In this document: piece by piece, positions 47,963-58,459 of the stretch
Layout: each line of letters opens with the position of its first letter
Numbering within the stretch: position 1 is the stretch's first letter
Origin: Girardinichthys multiradiatus
Taxonomy: Eukaryota > Chordata > Actinopteri > Cyprinodontiformes > Goodeidae
Direction: 5' to 3'
Assembly: GCF_021462225.1 (NCBI RefSeq)
Contig: NC_061800.1
Location: 9,953,002-10,017,001, forward strand
DNA: 64,000 nucleotides
The notes under the pieces: model-generated
Told to the model about the DNA's origin: nothing
Database searches by the model: none
Seen by the model: only the letters and a program-made list of their open reading frames with translations
Program-made: the position numbers and the translations under genes

Positions 47963-49232
47963 CAGGGGTTGGACAATGAAACTGAAACACCTGGTTTTAG
48001 ACCACAATAATTTATTAGTATGGTGTAGGGCCTCCTTTTGCAGCCAATACAGCGTCAATTCATCTTGGGAATAACATAAACAAGTTCTGCATAGTGGTCA
48101 GAGGGCTTTTAAGCCATTCTTCCTGCAGGATAGTGGCCAGGTCTCAACGTGGCACTAGTGGAGGAAAACATTTCCTGACTCGCTCCTCCAAAACACCCCA
48201 AAGTGGCTCAATAATATTTAGATCTGGTGACTGTGCAGGCCATGGGAGATGTTCAACTTCACTTTTATGTTCATCAAACCAATCTTTCACCAGTCTTGCT
48301 GTGTGTATTGGTGCATTGTCATCCTGATACACGGCACCGCCTTCAGGATACAATGTTTGAACCATTGGATGCACATGGTCCTCAAGAATGGTTCGGTAGT
48401 CCTTGGCAGTGACGTGCCCATCTAGCACTGGTATTGGTCCAAGGGAATGCCATGATATGGCAGCCCAAACCATCACTGATCCACCCCCATGCTTCACTCT
48501 GGGCATGCAACAGTCTGGGTGGTACGCTTCTTTGGGGCTTCTCCACACCGTAACTCTCCCGGATGTGGGGAAAACAGTAAAAGTGGACTCATCAGAGAAC
48601 AATACATGTTTCACATTGTCCACAGCCCAAGATTTGCGCTCCTTGCATCATTGAAACCGACGTTTGGCATTGGCATGATTGACCAAAGGTTTGCTTATAG
48701 CAGCCCGGCCGTGTATATTGACCTTGTGGAGCTCCCGATGGACAGTTCTGGTGGAAACAGGAGAGTTGAGGTGCACATTTAATTCTGCTGTGATTTGGGC
48801 AGCCGTGGTTTTATGTTTTTTGCATGTAATCCAGGTTAGCACCCGAACATCCCTTTCAGACAGCTTCCTTTTGCGTCCACAGTTAATCCTGTTGGATTTG
48901 GTTCGTCCTTCTTGATGGTATGCTGACATTACCCTGGATACCGTGGCTCTTGATACATCACAAAGACTTGCTGTCTTGGTCACAGATGCGCCAGCAAGAC
49001 GTGCACCAACAATTTGTCCTCTTTTGAACTCTGGTGTGTCACCCATAATGTTGTGTGCATTTCAATATTTTGAGCAAAACTGTGCTCTTACCCTGCTAAT
49101 TGAACCTTCACACTCTGCTCTTACTGGTGCAATGTGCAATCAATGAAGACTGGCTACCAGGCTGGTTCAATTTAGCCATGAAACCTCCCACACTAAAATG
49201 ACAGATGTTTCAGTTTCATTGTCCAACCTCTG
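47963..49232 (-). mobile_element. Tc1-like transposon, full length, third family
   Basis: The ends CAGGGGTTGGACAATGAAAC (left) and CAGAGGTTGGACAATGAAAC (right, inverted) are flanked by TA (47961-47962 and 49233-49234). The TIRs are short, about 30 bp, unlike the two other families in the window. Confidence 0.95.
48015..49046 (-). pseudogene. Tc1-like transposase with three in-frame TGA codons
   Basis: ATG at 49046 opens MGDTPEFKRGQIVGARLAGA with HTH segments (TKTASLCDVSRATVSRVMSA), then NCGRKRKLSERDVRVL. The DDE residues are in LFSDES, YQDDNAPIHTA and LNIIEPLWG. The same phase stays open over the full 343 codons except for TGA at 48648-48650, 48144-48146 and 48060-48062, and ends GGPTPY then TAA. 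No indel is needed to align it with an intact family member. At least two of the stops fit a CGA-to-TGA or TGG-to-TGA change. Confidence 0.93.
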
Positions 49233-49234
49233 TA

Positions 49235-49949
49235 GTTAACACATACCAAGGATCATATTTAGTCTACCTTCCTACCATACATCTAATAGTTGTGATTTTA
49301 CAAAATTAAGCTATATTTGAAAAAATGTGATCTTGGCAATATGTTTAATAACATTTTAAATCTAAAAGGTCCAATTTAATCATTTTAACATCTTAAAAAT
49401 ATTTTAATCTTAATTATAAAACAAGAGCATTCAATAATCACATGACAGTGTGGAGTCTGAATAAGGTTTCTGCGTTCTTTTTAAAAAGCGCTGAAAAGCA
49501 TTGGCCCGACTATGAAGTTTTCTAACAATATAATACTTCTACTCGTTGATTAATTAGTAATAATTTCCTTCACACAGAACTAAATTTGAAACATTAAACA
49601 CATTATGCTTGATCCACTGATTTAAGAGTTAGGAGAGGCTGTCATATTGAGCTAATCTGTTTCGCCTCGAGCAAGAACTGTCCAACTATCCAATTTATCT
49701 TTATAACCAGTCCTGTGCAGCCCAATCCATCTGTCTTGTGTTTAAAATAGCACTAGCCAAGAGCAATTGTGCGCTCAGAAACACACACACACACACACAC
49801 AGTGTCATTTCTAAAAGAATCAAACCGTGGACCACAGTGGATGTAATATAATTAGATGGCCTTTTTAAAGAAATTACAGTTCAAATATTTATATAATCTG
49901 TTTTTTACCAAATTACGCAAGAAAAATTACGTAAAAAAAAAATACTCTT
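49235..49949. other. No gene recognised; (AC)n at 49780-49801
   Basis: AT-rich sequence with an 11-unit AC microsatellite at 49780-49801. Confidence 0.5.
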
Positions 49950-50300
49950 CCTTGGTCTTCATGATGCTGTTTGTTCATTAATGTTCTCCAGCAAACATAT
50001 GAGGCCAGAAGCAGAACAGCTGGGTTGACACTGAGATAAAATAACAGACGGGTGCTATCGATTTACTAATTAAGTGATTTTTGAAGGCAGTTGTTTACAC
50101 TGGATAATTTTTTTAGGGGCAACAGAGTAAAAAGGTGGCAGAATACATAAGCATGTAACACTTCAGATTTTTAGTTTTCTGTTTTGCGAAAACCTTCAGC
50201 TTCAGTTTTAAATACTACTTTGCATTGGTCTGTCACATAAAATTAAATGAAATACACTGAAGTTTGTGGCTGTAATATAAAATGTGAAAAAGTTCAAGAT
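49950..50300 (-). pseudogene. Tc1-like relic, one end only
   Basis: It contains CTTGGTCTTCATGATGCTGT, TTGTTCATTAATGTTCTCCA and a final stretch TTGTGGCTGTAATATAAAATG with AAAGTTCAAG. The same strings mark the ends of the relics at 29781 and 36715. Most of the transposase is gone. Confidence 0.6.
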
Positions 50301-50309
50301 GCATGAAAA

Positions 50310-51590
50310 CTTTTTGTCATGGTTTTGTTTAAATGTCTGACCCAGATCCACGAATGCTCTCAGAAAACCACAGGAAAGTTTTAAACAGTTTAATGAGAAA
50401 CCATGAATATGAATATGTGCAGGTAGTCTTGATCCGGGAACCTCCTGGGGAAACAGGTCAGCAGACCCACTAGGGGAAAGAGGTAGATATGACCAGAGGA
50501 ATATATAATGGGGAGAATGTTACGAGGAGGAGAGTTAGGCTTACTGGTCTGAAGTCATCTTGTTTGGAGGACTAGAGGGAGATGGTGGAGAGAGCAGCTA
50601 TTTTGGAGAAGGGAGCGTCGGGGGGCGGACAGGTTTCACTGAGAGGTTGGGTAATGAGGAGCCTTGGATTGCTAGTCATGGAATGAAGACTGGAGGTTTT
50701 TCTTTGAATTGCAGCTGGTGTAGAGACTTGAGATCCAGGAATGTACTCGGATCAAGATCTCAATATCAGAACTGGAGGTTATCTAGAGAAATGGAAACAT
50801 ACGCAGCCTAGCTTGAGAAGAATGACACAGAGATTAACACTGGAGTTCAGAGGGATTTGGTTACCACATAGGTTATCACTCAAGTGAAGAGTGACTGGCA
50901 GCCAGCTCCTCATGTACACCAGCAGATGGTTGATGAGAAACAGGTGTGTAGCTGAACACCTGCTCAAGTCCAACCTCCAGCAAAGCTGGTTCCTTGATGC
51001 CCTCCTAAGGTTCCAGGAAACACAAACCAACTACACTAACAAAAAACACCCCAGATTCCTGAGACTTTTGCAAGGTAATGTATGTTCCAGAAGCAGCTTG
51101 TCAGAGTGCATCCTGCAAAGCTATGTTTTTATGACTGTGTTCAGACTGCAACAGTCATGCAGCTGAAGATTCCCAGATCACATTTGAAAATAGCTTGGCA
51201 AAAACGTCCCCCAATATGTTTTGAGTGCAGACCCATACCTGATCTGATTAGTGGGGATGGAAGTTGTCGGCAAATCTCAACAAAGGTCTTTGCAAATTAA
51301 ATAGAAACACTTTATGCAGAGCTTAAAAATGCAAAAAGAAACAGAACCAAGAGGGACAAAGATGAGAGTTGCTTGTTATTAAAAAATGAAATCATTAGTA
51401 TATAGTCCACTGTGATTGTTGATCACATCAAAAATCTGTTAGACATGGCTGATGCAAGGCTCTCCAGCAGGCTGTGGGAAAATGGTTTCATGTGCTGAAG
51501 CTGGGCTCATAAAGGACATAAATGGTCTGAAACTGAAGTCCAAAATTGGAAAGGTTCATTGCATTTATTACCTAAACATTTTATTGGAAT
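50310..51590. other. Possible LTR-type repeat then unclassified sequence
   Basis: 50330-50830 (AATCCACGAATGCTC-like start, GATCCGGGAACCTCCTGGGG, GGAGGGAGATGG-rich) is purine-rich and resembles repeat internal sequence; no family is assigned. The rest has only short frames. Confidence 0.3.
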
Positions 51591-51594
51591 TTAG

Positions 51595-51935
51595 ATCAGG
51601 GTGTACAAGTGTCTAAAAGAGGGATGTTATTCTCCTGGAGGAAATCCTTTGTCAGATCAACATTGTGAACTGCAGCATTGTGCTGTTGAAGACCCACAGT
51701 CCAGTCAAGAGGGATGCCTGCTGCAACATCTCCACATCGCCAGTCGTGGTTTGACGCAGACCCCAACCTGAAGCTCCGTTGTTCCGTTAAAGAAAAAAAA
51801 AACTCCCAGATCATCTCCACTGAGCTGCATAAACATCTCCAGTGAGATCTCTTTTTCTTGCCAGTGATTTTGGAAGTAATAGTTGTGTTTAAACATAATA
51901 TATAAGGATGAAACTGCCTGAGCCAAAGTCTGGTC
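51595..51935 (-). pseudogene. Tc1/mariner transposase relic, separate family
   Basis: On the minus strand QQHNAAVHNVDLTKDFLQEN and NIPLLDTCTP correspond to the region between the second catalytic Asp and the C-terminal Glu of a Tc1-like transposase. Upstream, MFMQLSGDDLG is in another phase. The open part is 74 residues and broken on both sides. Confidence 0.6.
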
Positions 51936-53735
51936 TCAATTTAGTCAGAGATAATAAAGACTAAATAAATACTTGACCTGTTATTAAATTATTCGGTAGG
52001 AACATTTTAAAAATACAAACTATGATCTTTACAAACAATGTTCATTTTCTGTTGTAACTGGGGGTTACAGTTGCACGACTTTTGATGTGTAGAGAACTGG
52101 TACACCCACACATGTTTATTTTTGTGAGTTCTAGGGAATCATACCACCTGGGTGGAAATATTGTAGAATTTCAGATCTTAGGGTTGAAAGCTTTGCATTT
52201 CAGTGCCAGGGCATTTCAATCATGATAACGCCTGCTCTACCTTTATTTGGCAGCTCATTGAAACTGGGGGACTTAAAAGCAGCAGGGAATGTATGAGTAA
52301 CAAGGATTCTCAAAGGTTTATACCTAAAAGAGTAGACCATGGGCTTTGCAGATATAAATGGTACAATGTAAAATCATTTTGTAAAGTAATTAAATGCCAC
52401 CGGAAAATGTTATTTGAATTTAGACACAGGATTACTTTCAAGGATTCATCCCCTTAGCCTCCTCAGTTGGGTTGCCTATCGGCTTGGACCTCAAACAACC
52501 TTTAAAAGTTGAAAGTTTGACCACCTGCTGTTTCTGCTGGGGCCACGTTTGCAGCGGGTTTAGCTCTGGGACGCTGGACTCCTCCACCTTTGGCAACCGT
52601 CACCTCTCAGTCTCTCACTGACTTCACACAGCCAGCAGAAGATTCTTCAGAGTCACACTCTGAATAGATTAGAACTCTTTTGAACCTATAGAAAAAAGAA
52701 AGTTCTAAGCTTTTAAAGTTTAAAATTAAAGGTCAGTTTGTGAATGTCAGAAAGAAGAACATGTGAAAGTCTCTTTGTAAAAAGGAAAGGGACAGAGATG
52801 GTATTGTGGAACATATTCAAATTTTCCAGCATTTTATTTTAGATTACTGTGACTTAGCTCATTCATCTCTCTATTGTTTTGTTGCATGTGTAATCTTTCT
52901 CGAGTCTGTGTAACTCATCTTTCCAACACAGTAAAATCACCAGTGTCATATAAGCACTGGCAGAGTATTTGAACTCTGTCAGAGTCAATCCAAAAACAGT
53001 GGCAGTTGGATATTCCCCTATGCCCTGCAGTGTTGGTGAAAGGTTTGGAAGTTACAATGTTTTTTTTTCAATTTACTTTTACAGTGTAACATGTTAAGTG
53101 TTAAAGAAAATGCACCCTGCCCGAGTTATTATAACACCACAGTGACGTGCTGTCAGTGTCATGTTAGGCTGGTTTGTTGGTGGACCAAAGTGCAGACAAG
53201 AGTGTGAGAGCTGCATGGTTAGTTGAAATGTTTATAACAAATAATAATAACTGGCTGACTTACAGGCAGATGCATGCAGGCAATGTTACAGACGTGGAGC
53301 AGTCAGTTAACAGACATGGAACAGGTAATAAGTAGGGAAGTAGAGGCAAGGACACGGAGCAGGTAGTAGCCAGGAGGAAGTAGTGGTAAACCACCCAGAA
53401 GGACGAACCACAGCCAAAATGAAAAATAATTTTAAATAATCAAATGTGACCTCATAAAAAAACATTCTTTTGTTTTTCTTGCTATGGTATCATTGAACAG
53501 TATGAAATTATTAAAAACTGTGAGTAAAAGCTAATCTGGAAAGCTTCACCCTCTACCACATAATGTCAGACTGACCAGAATTTTCTCTGGCCCATTTTCT
53601 AAACAAGGCAAGTTTAATTGTATAGCACATTTCAGCAACGGTTTCAAAAGCTGAATAATTGTGAAGTCCACCCACTTGATTTTCAGTAGAGGATCACGCC
53701 TCACTGGGTGCTTTTACCTTGCACGTCCTTTATTT
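51936..53735. other. No gene recognised
   Basis: The 84-residue + frame at 52203-52457 has no identifiable domain. 53150-53400 has the composition of repeat sequence. A repeat-like AGGCAAGTTTAATTGTATAG is at about 53606. Confidence 0.35.
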
Positions 53736-53739
53736 ACAA

Positions 53740-53925
53740 TGGTTACCCTCAAAGGCAGATGTTCTGTTGTTGGCAGCAAAGACCCACATGCACATTCTCC
53801 CGCTGTTGGATAACAGAGATTTGTGGCTTCATTTTACTTTTGAGGGCAATGTTCCAGGCTCATTGACGAAGACAGTACTAGTTTGCGCAAATCACTTCAG
53901 CAAGAGACACACCTTGCCGTCGGAG
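53740..53925 (+). pseudogene. THAP zinc-finger remnant
   Basis: One + phase from ATG at 53740 reads MVTLKGRCSVVGSKDPHAH, and a second phase continues HILPLLDNRDLWLHFTFEGN and VLVCANHFSK. Together they look like the C2CH THAP domain: first Cys in RCSVVG, the second Cys apparently replaced by Ser, and the C-x2-H pair in VCANHF. A frame change occurs near 53790-53800. THAP domains bind DNA and derive from P-element transposases. It lies 0.4 kb upstream of the polymerase; whether it is Maverick cargo or an unrelated relic is unknown. Confidence 0.45.
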
Positions 53926-54339
53926 ACACCTAGGCCATCCCCACACACCTACTCCCCACCGAACTGGCACAGGCTCCGTGATGGGAGCCAGGGGACCACG
54001 GCGTGACCCCTGAGCACATCCTCCCACCTCTGAGGTGTTTGTGTGTGTATCTGTAGTAATGTGAAGTGTTGTGATGAATACAGATGTGTATGTCTAAAGT
54101 GCATTAAAATTGGGGTTGTGGCCAGGGTGTGCGAGAGCCCACAGGAGACTGTCCCCCACCCTAACCCCAAAGCTGAAAGTGTCTATAGTACATTCAATTT
54201 AAAGTGAAGGATGGTGTCAAATATAGCGGGGGGGAGGTAGACCAAGTTGTCAAATCTATCTGCCTTAAGGGCAGATAGATCTGGCAATTTGTCGACATAG
54301 AAGAGAGAATTTAAGTGCACCCTTTCATCAAACTACGTC
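53926..54339. other. Left flank of the Maverick element, boundary not found
   Basis: No Maverick terminal inverted repeat (expected to start AG and to carry a 6-bp target duplication) was recognised. 54200-54340 may contain decayed polymerase sequence. Confidence 0.35.
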
Positions 54340-56397
54340 ATCAGGGCTTTTCCTCCTCCATCCTGCTACGCTGTAGAACGCATGAGTCTTCAAGAACAAC
54401 AGGTGTTTAGCAGCTGGTACAGAGAAGCGAGCAAAGAGGTCTTTGACTTTAAGAAAGAAGCTATTCGTTATTGTAAAAATGACGTTGAAATTCTTTTTCA
54501 AGGATGCTTAAAATTCAGAGACGAGTTCTTTAAGGAGACAAGTGTGGATCCGTTTAAAAGTATCACAATAGCATCAGCCTACATGAAGGTTTTTGTAACC
54601 AATTTCCTTCCTCCTCAAACCTTAGCCATTCCATCACTTCTGGACTACAGACGTAGCAGTAAAACGTTCTCTAGCGCGTCCATTCAATGGCTCGGCTGGA
54701 TTGCAGACAGCAGAGCCATATTTATCGAGCATGCATTAAATAGGGGTGAAAAGAAAATCGGGCCATATTCAGTGGATGGGTATGCAGAGATTAACGGTGT
54801 CAAAGTTGCGTTTGAATTTTATGGCTGTTTTTTCCACGGCTGTAAAAAGTGTTACACGCCTCATGACAAGTGTCCGTTGAGAGGGGTCGCATTTGAACAG
54901 TTTTACGCAGCCACTGTTGAGAGAAGCAAGGTGTTACAAACTGTGTACGGCCTTCGTCTCGAAGTCATATGGGAGCATGAGTGGATTGAAATGAAAAAAT
55001 CAGACCCAGGGGTGATCAGCTTTCTTGAGAAAGTTAATGCACCCGAACCGCTATCCCCCCGGGATGCGGTGTATGGTGGACGCACCTGTCCTATGAAGTT
55101 GAGGTACACAGCGGAACCGGATGAAACTGTACACTATGTGGATTACACATCTCTGTACCCTTATGTAAACGCCAACTGCGTTTTTCCCCTCGGACACCCC
55201 ACCATCATTTACAAAGATTTTGATGACCCCAGCAGCTACTTCGGTATAATCAAAGCTGTGGTCTAACCACCACGTAACCTGTTGTTCCCTGTTTTACCTT
55301 ACAGAACATCCCAAGGTAAACTTGTGTTCACTCTCTGCCGCACATGCGCTGAATTAAATTACCAGTCAGGTCCCTGCACGCATAATGATCAAGAAAGAGC
55401 TCTGACGGGAGTTTGGGCGAGTGTAGAACTCTGTAAAGCGTTGGAGTGTAGTTATCGTCTTGCTAAAATCACAGAGGTGTGGCATTTTGAAAAGAGAAGT
55501 GATACAATTTTTAAAGGTTACATTCATTGCTTTTTAAAGGGTAAGCAGGAGGCTTCAGGCTATCCGTCTGAAGCAGTGGATCAGGAGAGTAAGTCAAAGT
55601 ATATAAGCGACTACAAACTGCATCAGGGCATCCAATTAGACCCTGAGAAAATCGAGATGAATCCTGCCAAAAGGCAGGTTGCAAAATTGTGTTTAAACAG
55701 TTTTTGGGGGAAATTTGCGCAAAGAGGTGATCTGTCTCAGACCACAGTCATCACTAACCCTGAAGACTTTTTCAGCTTCATGTTCTCGAGTAAATACAGG
55801 GTTAACTATTTTCATTTTTTCAACCCTGAAATGTGTGTAGTGCAGTGGAACTACAGCAAACGTGTCATATATCCACCAAGTAAGACAAATAATGTGTTTA
55901 TAGCAGCATTCACCACCGCTTATGCACGTTTAAAACTTCTCAGCAGCATGGAGAAGTTACAGGACAGATTGATTTATATTGACACGGACAGTTTGATTTA
56001 TGTGACAAAAAGTGGTGAAACTCCTCTGGAATTGGGGAATTATCTGGGTGATCTTACTGACGAGTTAGATGGTGACAGCATTTCGGAGTTTGCATCGACA
56101 GGACCCAAGAGTTATGCATACCAAACTAAAAACCGTAAAAAAGTAGTGATACGTGCTAAAGGCATCACTCAGACGCATGAATGCAGCGAGAGGGTCAATT
56201 TTGACAGCATCAAAGGGCTGGTCGAGGGCTACTTACAGGGGTCAAGTGAGGGTGTCATTGAAATCCCTCAGCACACGATCAGGAGGGATAAAAAGAGATT
56301 CCGTTTGACAAACGCGACATTTCTTAAAAAGTTTCGACTGGTGTATGATAAGAGACGTCTTTTTTCTGACGGGACAACTCTGCCTTTCGGTTATTAG
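54340..56397 (+). pseudogene. Protein-primed DNA polymerase B, N-truncated, one in-frame stop
   Basis: It would replicate the element from a terminal protein primer. Homology appears to start near 54345, before the ATG at 54382. From that ATG: YCKNDVEIL (Exo III, residues 30-38); a VSR-like inserted segment AFEFYGCFFHGCKKC (143-157); VHYVDYTSLYP (Pol motif A, 250-260). A TAA at 55264-55266 interrupts, and the same phase continues without shift to 56397 with RQVAKLCLNSFWGKFAQ (motif B), LIYIDTDSLIYV (motif C) and VVIRAKGITQ. Exo I and II and the N-terminal part of a protein usually over 1000 residues are missing. The open part after the TAA has no ATG at its head. Non-functional as it stands. 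Confidence 0.93.
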
Positions 56398-56427
56398 AGT
56401 TGAAGAAGAAATAAAATAAAAAGTCAC

Positions 56428-57099
56428 ATGGATTTACAGGAGATTGATTTTGATTCTAGATTTAGAGCACCTTTCTCATGTATGATAGTTGGACCTAGCG
56501 GCTGCGGGAAAACTTTCTTTGTAAAAAGTATTTTACAAAACTGTAATCATGTCATGGATATTGTTCCAGAAAATATTGTATGGATTTACACATCTTTTCA
56601 ACCCATGTATGCTGAATTGCAGAAGATGAATAAACATATTACCTTTGTGGAAGGATTGCCTCATTCTTTTGAAGATGAAAACCTGTTTCCTCCTGATCAG
56701 AATCATCTGATTATTCTAGACGATGTTATCGCTCAAGCCTCAGATGATGAAAACGTGATGAAGGTCTTTACCCAGTTTCGTCACCATCGTAATATGAGTG
56801 TTATGATGTTGACTCAGAATGTTTTTCATCAGGGAAAGTTCAGTCGCACTATTAGTTTGAACTGTAATTATATGGTGTTGTTTAAGAACCCGAGAGATAA
56901 ACTCCAGCTGAACATACTGGCCCGCCAAATGTTTCCATCTCAAAAGGGTCTCTTCTTGGAGAGTTTTGAAGACGCAACGAGAGAAGCTCATGGATATTTA
57001 ATCATCGATTTTACGCCTACCTGCCCAGAACATTTCAGACTGAGAACGGGGATACTTCCTCAGCAGTGGCTTGCTGTGTACGTACCCAGAACAAAGTAA
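56428..57099 (+). CDS. Packaging ATPase (FtsK/HerA type)
   Basis: The 223-residue protein is intact. GPSGCGKT at residues 22-29 is the Walker A loop and LIILDD at 94-99 the Walker B strand; MLTQNVF near 127-133 fits the sensor strand. In Mavericks and related viruses this motor is thought to pump the genome into the preformed capsid. ATG 56428 follows the polymerase stop by 30 bp. The next gene's ATG lies 6 bp after the TAA at 57097-57099. Length and motif spacing are as expected for the family. No defect is seen. Confidence 0.93.
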   Translation: MDLQEIDFDSRFRAPFSCMIVGPSGCGKTFFVKSILQNCNHVMDIVPENIVWIYTSFQPMYAELQKMNKHITFVEGLPHSFEDENLFPPDQNHLIILDDVIAQASDDENVMKVFTQFRHHRNMSVMMLTQNVFHQGKFSRTISLNCNYMVLFKNPRDKLQLNILARQMFPSQKGLFLESFEDATREAHGYLIIDFTPTCPEHFRLRTGILPQQWLAVYVPRTK

Positions 57100-57105
57100 G
57101 TCATC

Positions 57106-57449
57106 ATGTCTGCGCGTATAAAAAAAGGAATTTACCATTATTCAGAGCTTTGTACCAGGCCTGTCCACAGAAACGTAAAGATATTCTCGCACACTGCTCT
57201 CCCGACTTTATTCAGGCTCTGTGCGAGATTGCACTGAATATCCTAAAAGGTAACATTAAACTATCACCCTCTCAACACCGACAATTGAAGAAACAAAGAA
57301 ATATCATCAGATTGTTGGGTGATAAAAGAACCGGGATAAAAACTAAACAGTTGGCTCTCAAAAAGCAACGAGGTGGTTTTATTCTCCCCATCTTAACGGC
57401 TCTTGCACCCTTGATCAGTGATCTAGTGGATGGAATCATCAGGAGATAA
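57106..57449 (+). pseudogene. Small basic protein with hydrophobic C-terminus, frameshifted
   Basis: The natural start appears to be ATG 57106 (MSARIKK). The conserved body (RNLPLFRALYQACPQKRKDI, LCEIALNILKGNIKLSP) is one phase away, with the change at the A-run 57120-57126. The body then has basic LKKQRNIIRLLGDKR and a glycine-hydrophobic end GGFILPILTALAPLISDLV. Such small proteins follow the ATPase in fish Mavericks as I recall; a membrane-lytic, pVI-like role is only a guess from the amphipathic tail. The stop overlaps the next ATG (TAATG at 57447-57451). Confidence 0.65.
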
Positions 57450-58279
57450 TGTCTCTCAGAACATCGCAGAAGATGTTTCTCATTTCACCTCATCAATTCA
57501 AGCGTCTGACCCAGTCAGACACGTCCATCAGACAGACGGCGGAGGAGAATTTGGATGCTGAAATGAGAGCAATATTAAACGAGCCGGGTTTGACTTCTTA
57601 TGAAAAAATCAAGAGATACGATGCTCTTCTCCAGAGGTATCTGACTTTACTTAAGCAAGGTGTCAAAGAAGAAAAACAGCGGGTCAGTTTAACGCTGCAG
57701 CGTGACACAGAGGTTCCTGAACATGAGCGGTCCCAAGAAAAACAAGGCCCAGGGCAGGACGAGGCCCCTAAGGATCAGGTTCTTACGGAAGTACTGAAAA
57801 GCCTTCCTAAACACAATCGTAAAAATGACGAGTACATTTTGAAGAAATTATCCGAAAGAAGTGAGAGTTGGACTTCGCGAGGTGAATTTGTATTTAACGG
57901 AAATGTTATAAAGGGGTCCCACATGATTGATTTGTTGAAAAATCTCATGCTTCCGTTTAAAAAATCTGGAGCATCACAAACCCGAGGATGGTCTGATTTT
58001 CTACACTCCATGTCAGAAGTAAACATACCTATATCTTCAGTCATTAACCCTTATGCTCATGAAGAATATAGACGTTTCAAAACAGAGGGTACATCGATTG
58101 AAAATGGGGGTACACCCCCCAGCGTTAAGCAGAGAAGAAAAAGAAGAAGAAGGCAGATAACTCATTCTCCCTACTGGTCGAGATCTGAGCTGGAAGATCC
58201 AAAAAATGCTGATGGGAGATCAAAAAGGTCTCTTCGTAAGACGACACTACCACCCCGATGGATTACATTTTCACCATAA
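57449..58279 (+). CDS. Maverick conserved protein of unknown function, 276 aa
   Basis: It is open from ATG 57449, which shares one base with the preceding TAA. The N-terminal third is acidic and helical (NLDAEMRAILNEP, SYEKIKRYDALLQRYLTLLK), likely coiled coil. The middle is a polar linker with QEKQGPGQDEAP, then a folded-looking part (EYILKKLSERSESW, MIDLLKNLMLPF, GWSDFLHSMSEVN). The C-terminus has RRKRRRR near residue 230, a nuclear-localisation or nucleic-acid-binding type patch. I do not recognise a characterised fold. AATAAA lies 44 bp after the stop. A virion or core-assembly role is plausible from position only. Confidence 0.75.
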   Translation: MSLRTSQKMFLISPHQFKRLTQSDTSIRQTAEENLDAEMRAILNEPGLTSYEKIKRYDALLQRYLTLLKQGVKEEKQRVSLTLQRDTEVPEHERSQEKQGPGQDEAPKDQVLTEVLKSLPKHNRKNDEYILKKLSERSESWTSRGEFVFNGNVIKGSHMIDLLKNLMLPFKKSGASQTRGWSDFLHSMSEVNIPISSVINPYAHEEYRRFKTEGTSIENGGTPPSVKQRRKRRRRQITHSPYWSRSELEDPKNADGRSKRSLRKTTLPPRWITFSP

Positions 58280-58459
58280 ACCGTTATAAGGAAATGAAAC
58301 ATGTAGTCTATTTCTTTTATTCAATAAAATATTTATTGATTATATTTTTCAAGTCTAACTTCGTTCTCTATTTCACACACTAACATTTGATATCATTACA
58401 CAAATATTAAATCATAAGAAGAAAAAAAAACAAACAATAAAAAAAAAAAATAAGACATT
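58280..58459. terminator. Shared bidirectional polyadenylation region
   Basis: AATAAA at 58323-58328 serves the + strand genes ending at 58279. On the minus strand AATAAA is read at 58337-58332 and 58321-58316 for the genes ending at 58460. The signals lie inside one near-palindromic AT string (AATAAAATATTTATT, 58323-58337). A-runs at 58424-58452 follow. Confidence 0.75.

Noticed and set aside
53719..54006. A complete THAP gene
   Set aside because: The first Cys pair and the Cys-His pair are in different phases, one Cys is replaced, and there is no ATG-led open frame across the domain.
57066..57105. Start of the small basic protein at GTG 57066 inside the ATPase gene
   Set aside because: That start is not ATG and overlaps the ATPase; the ATG at 57106 gives the expected N-terminus, implying a frameshift instead.
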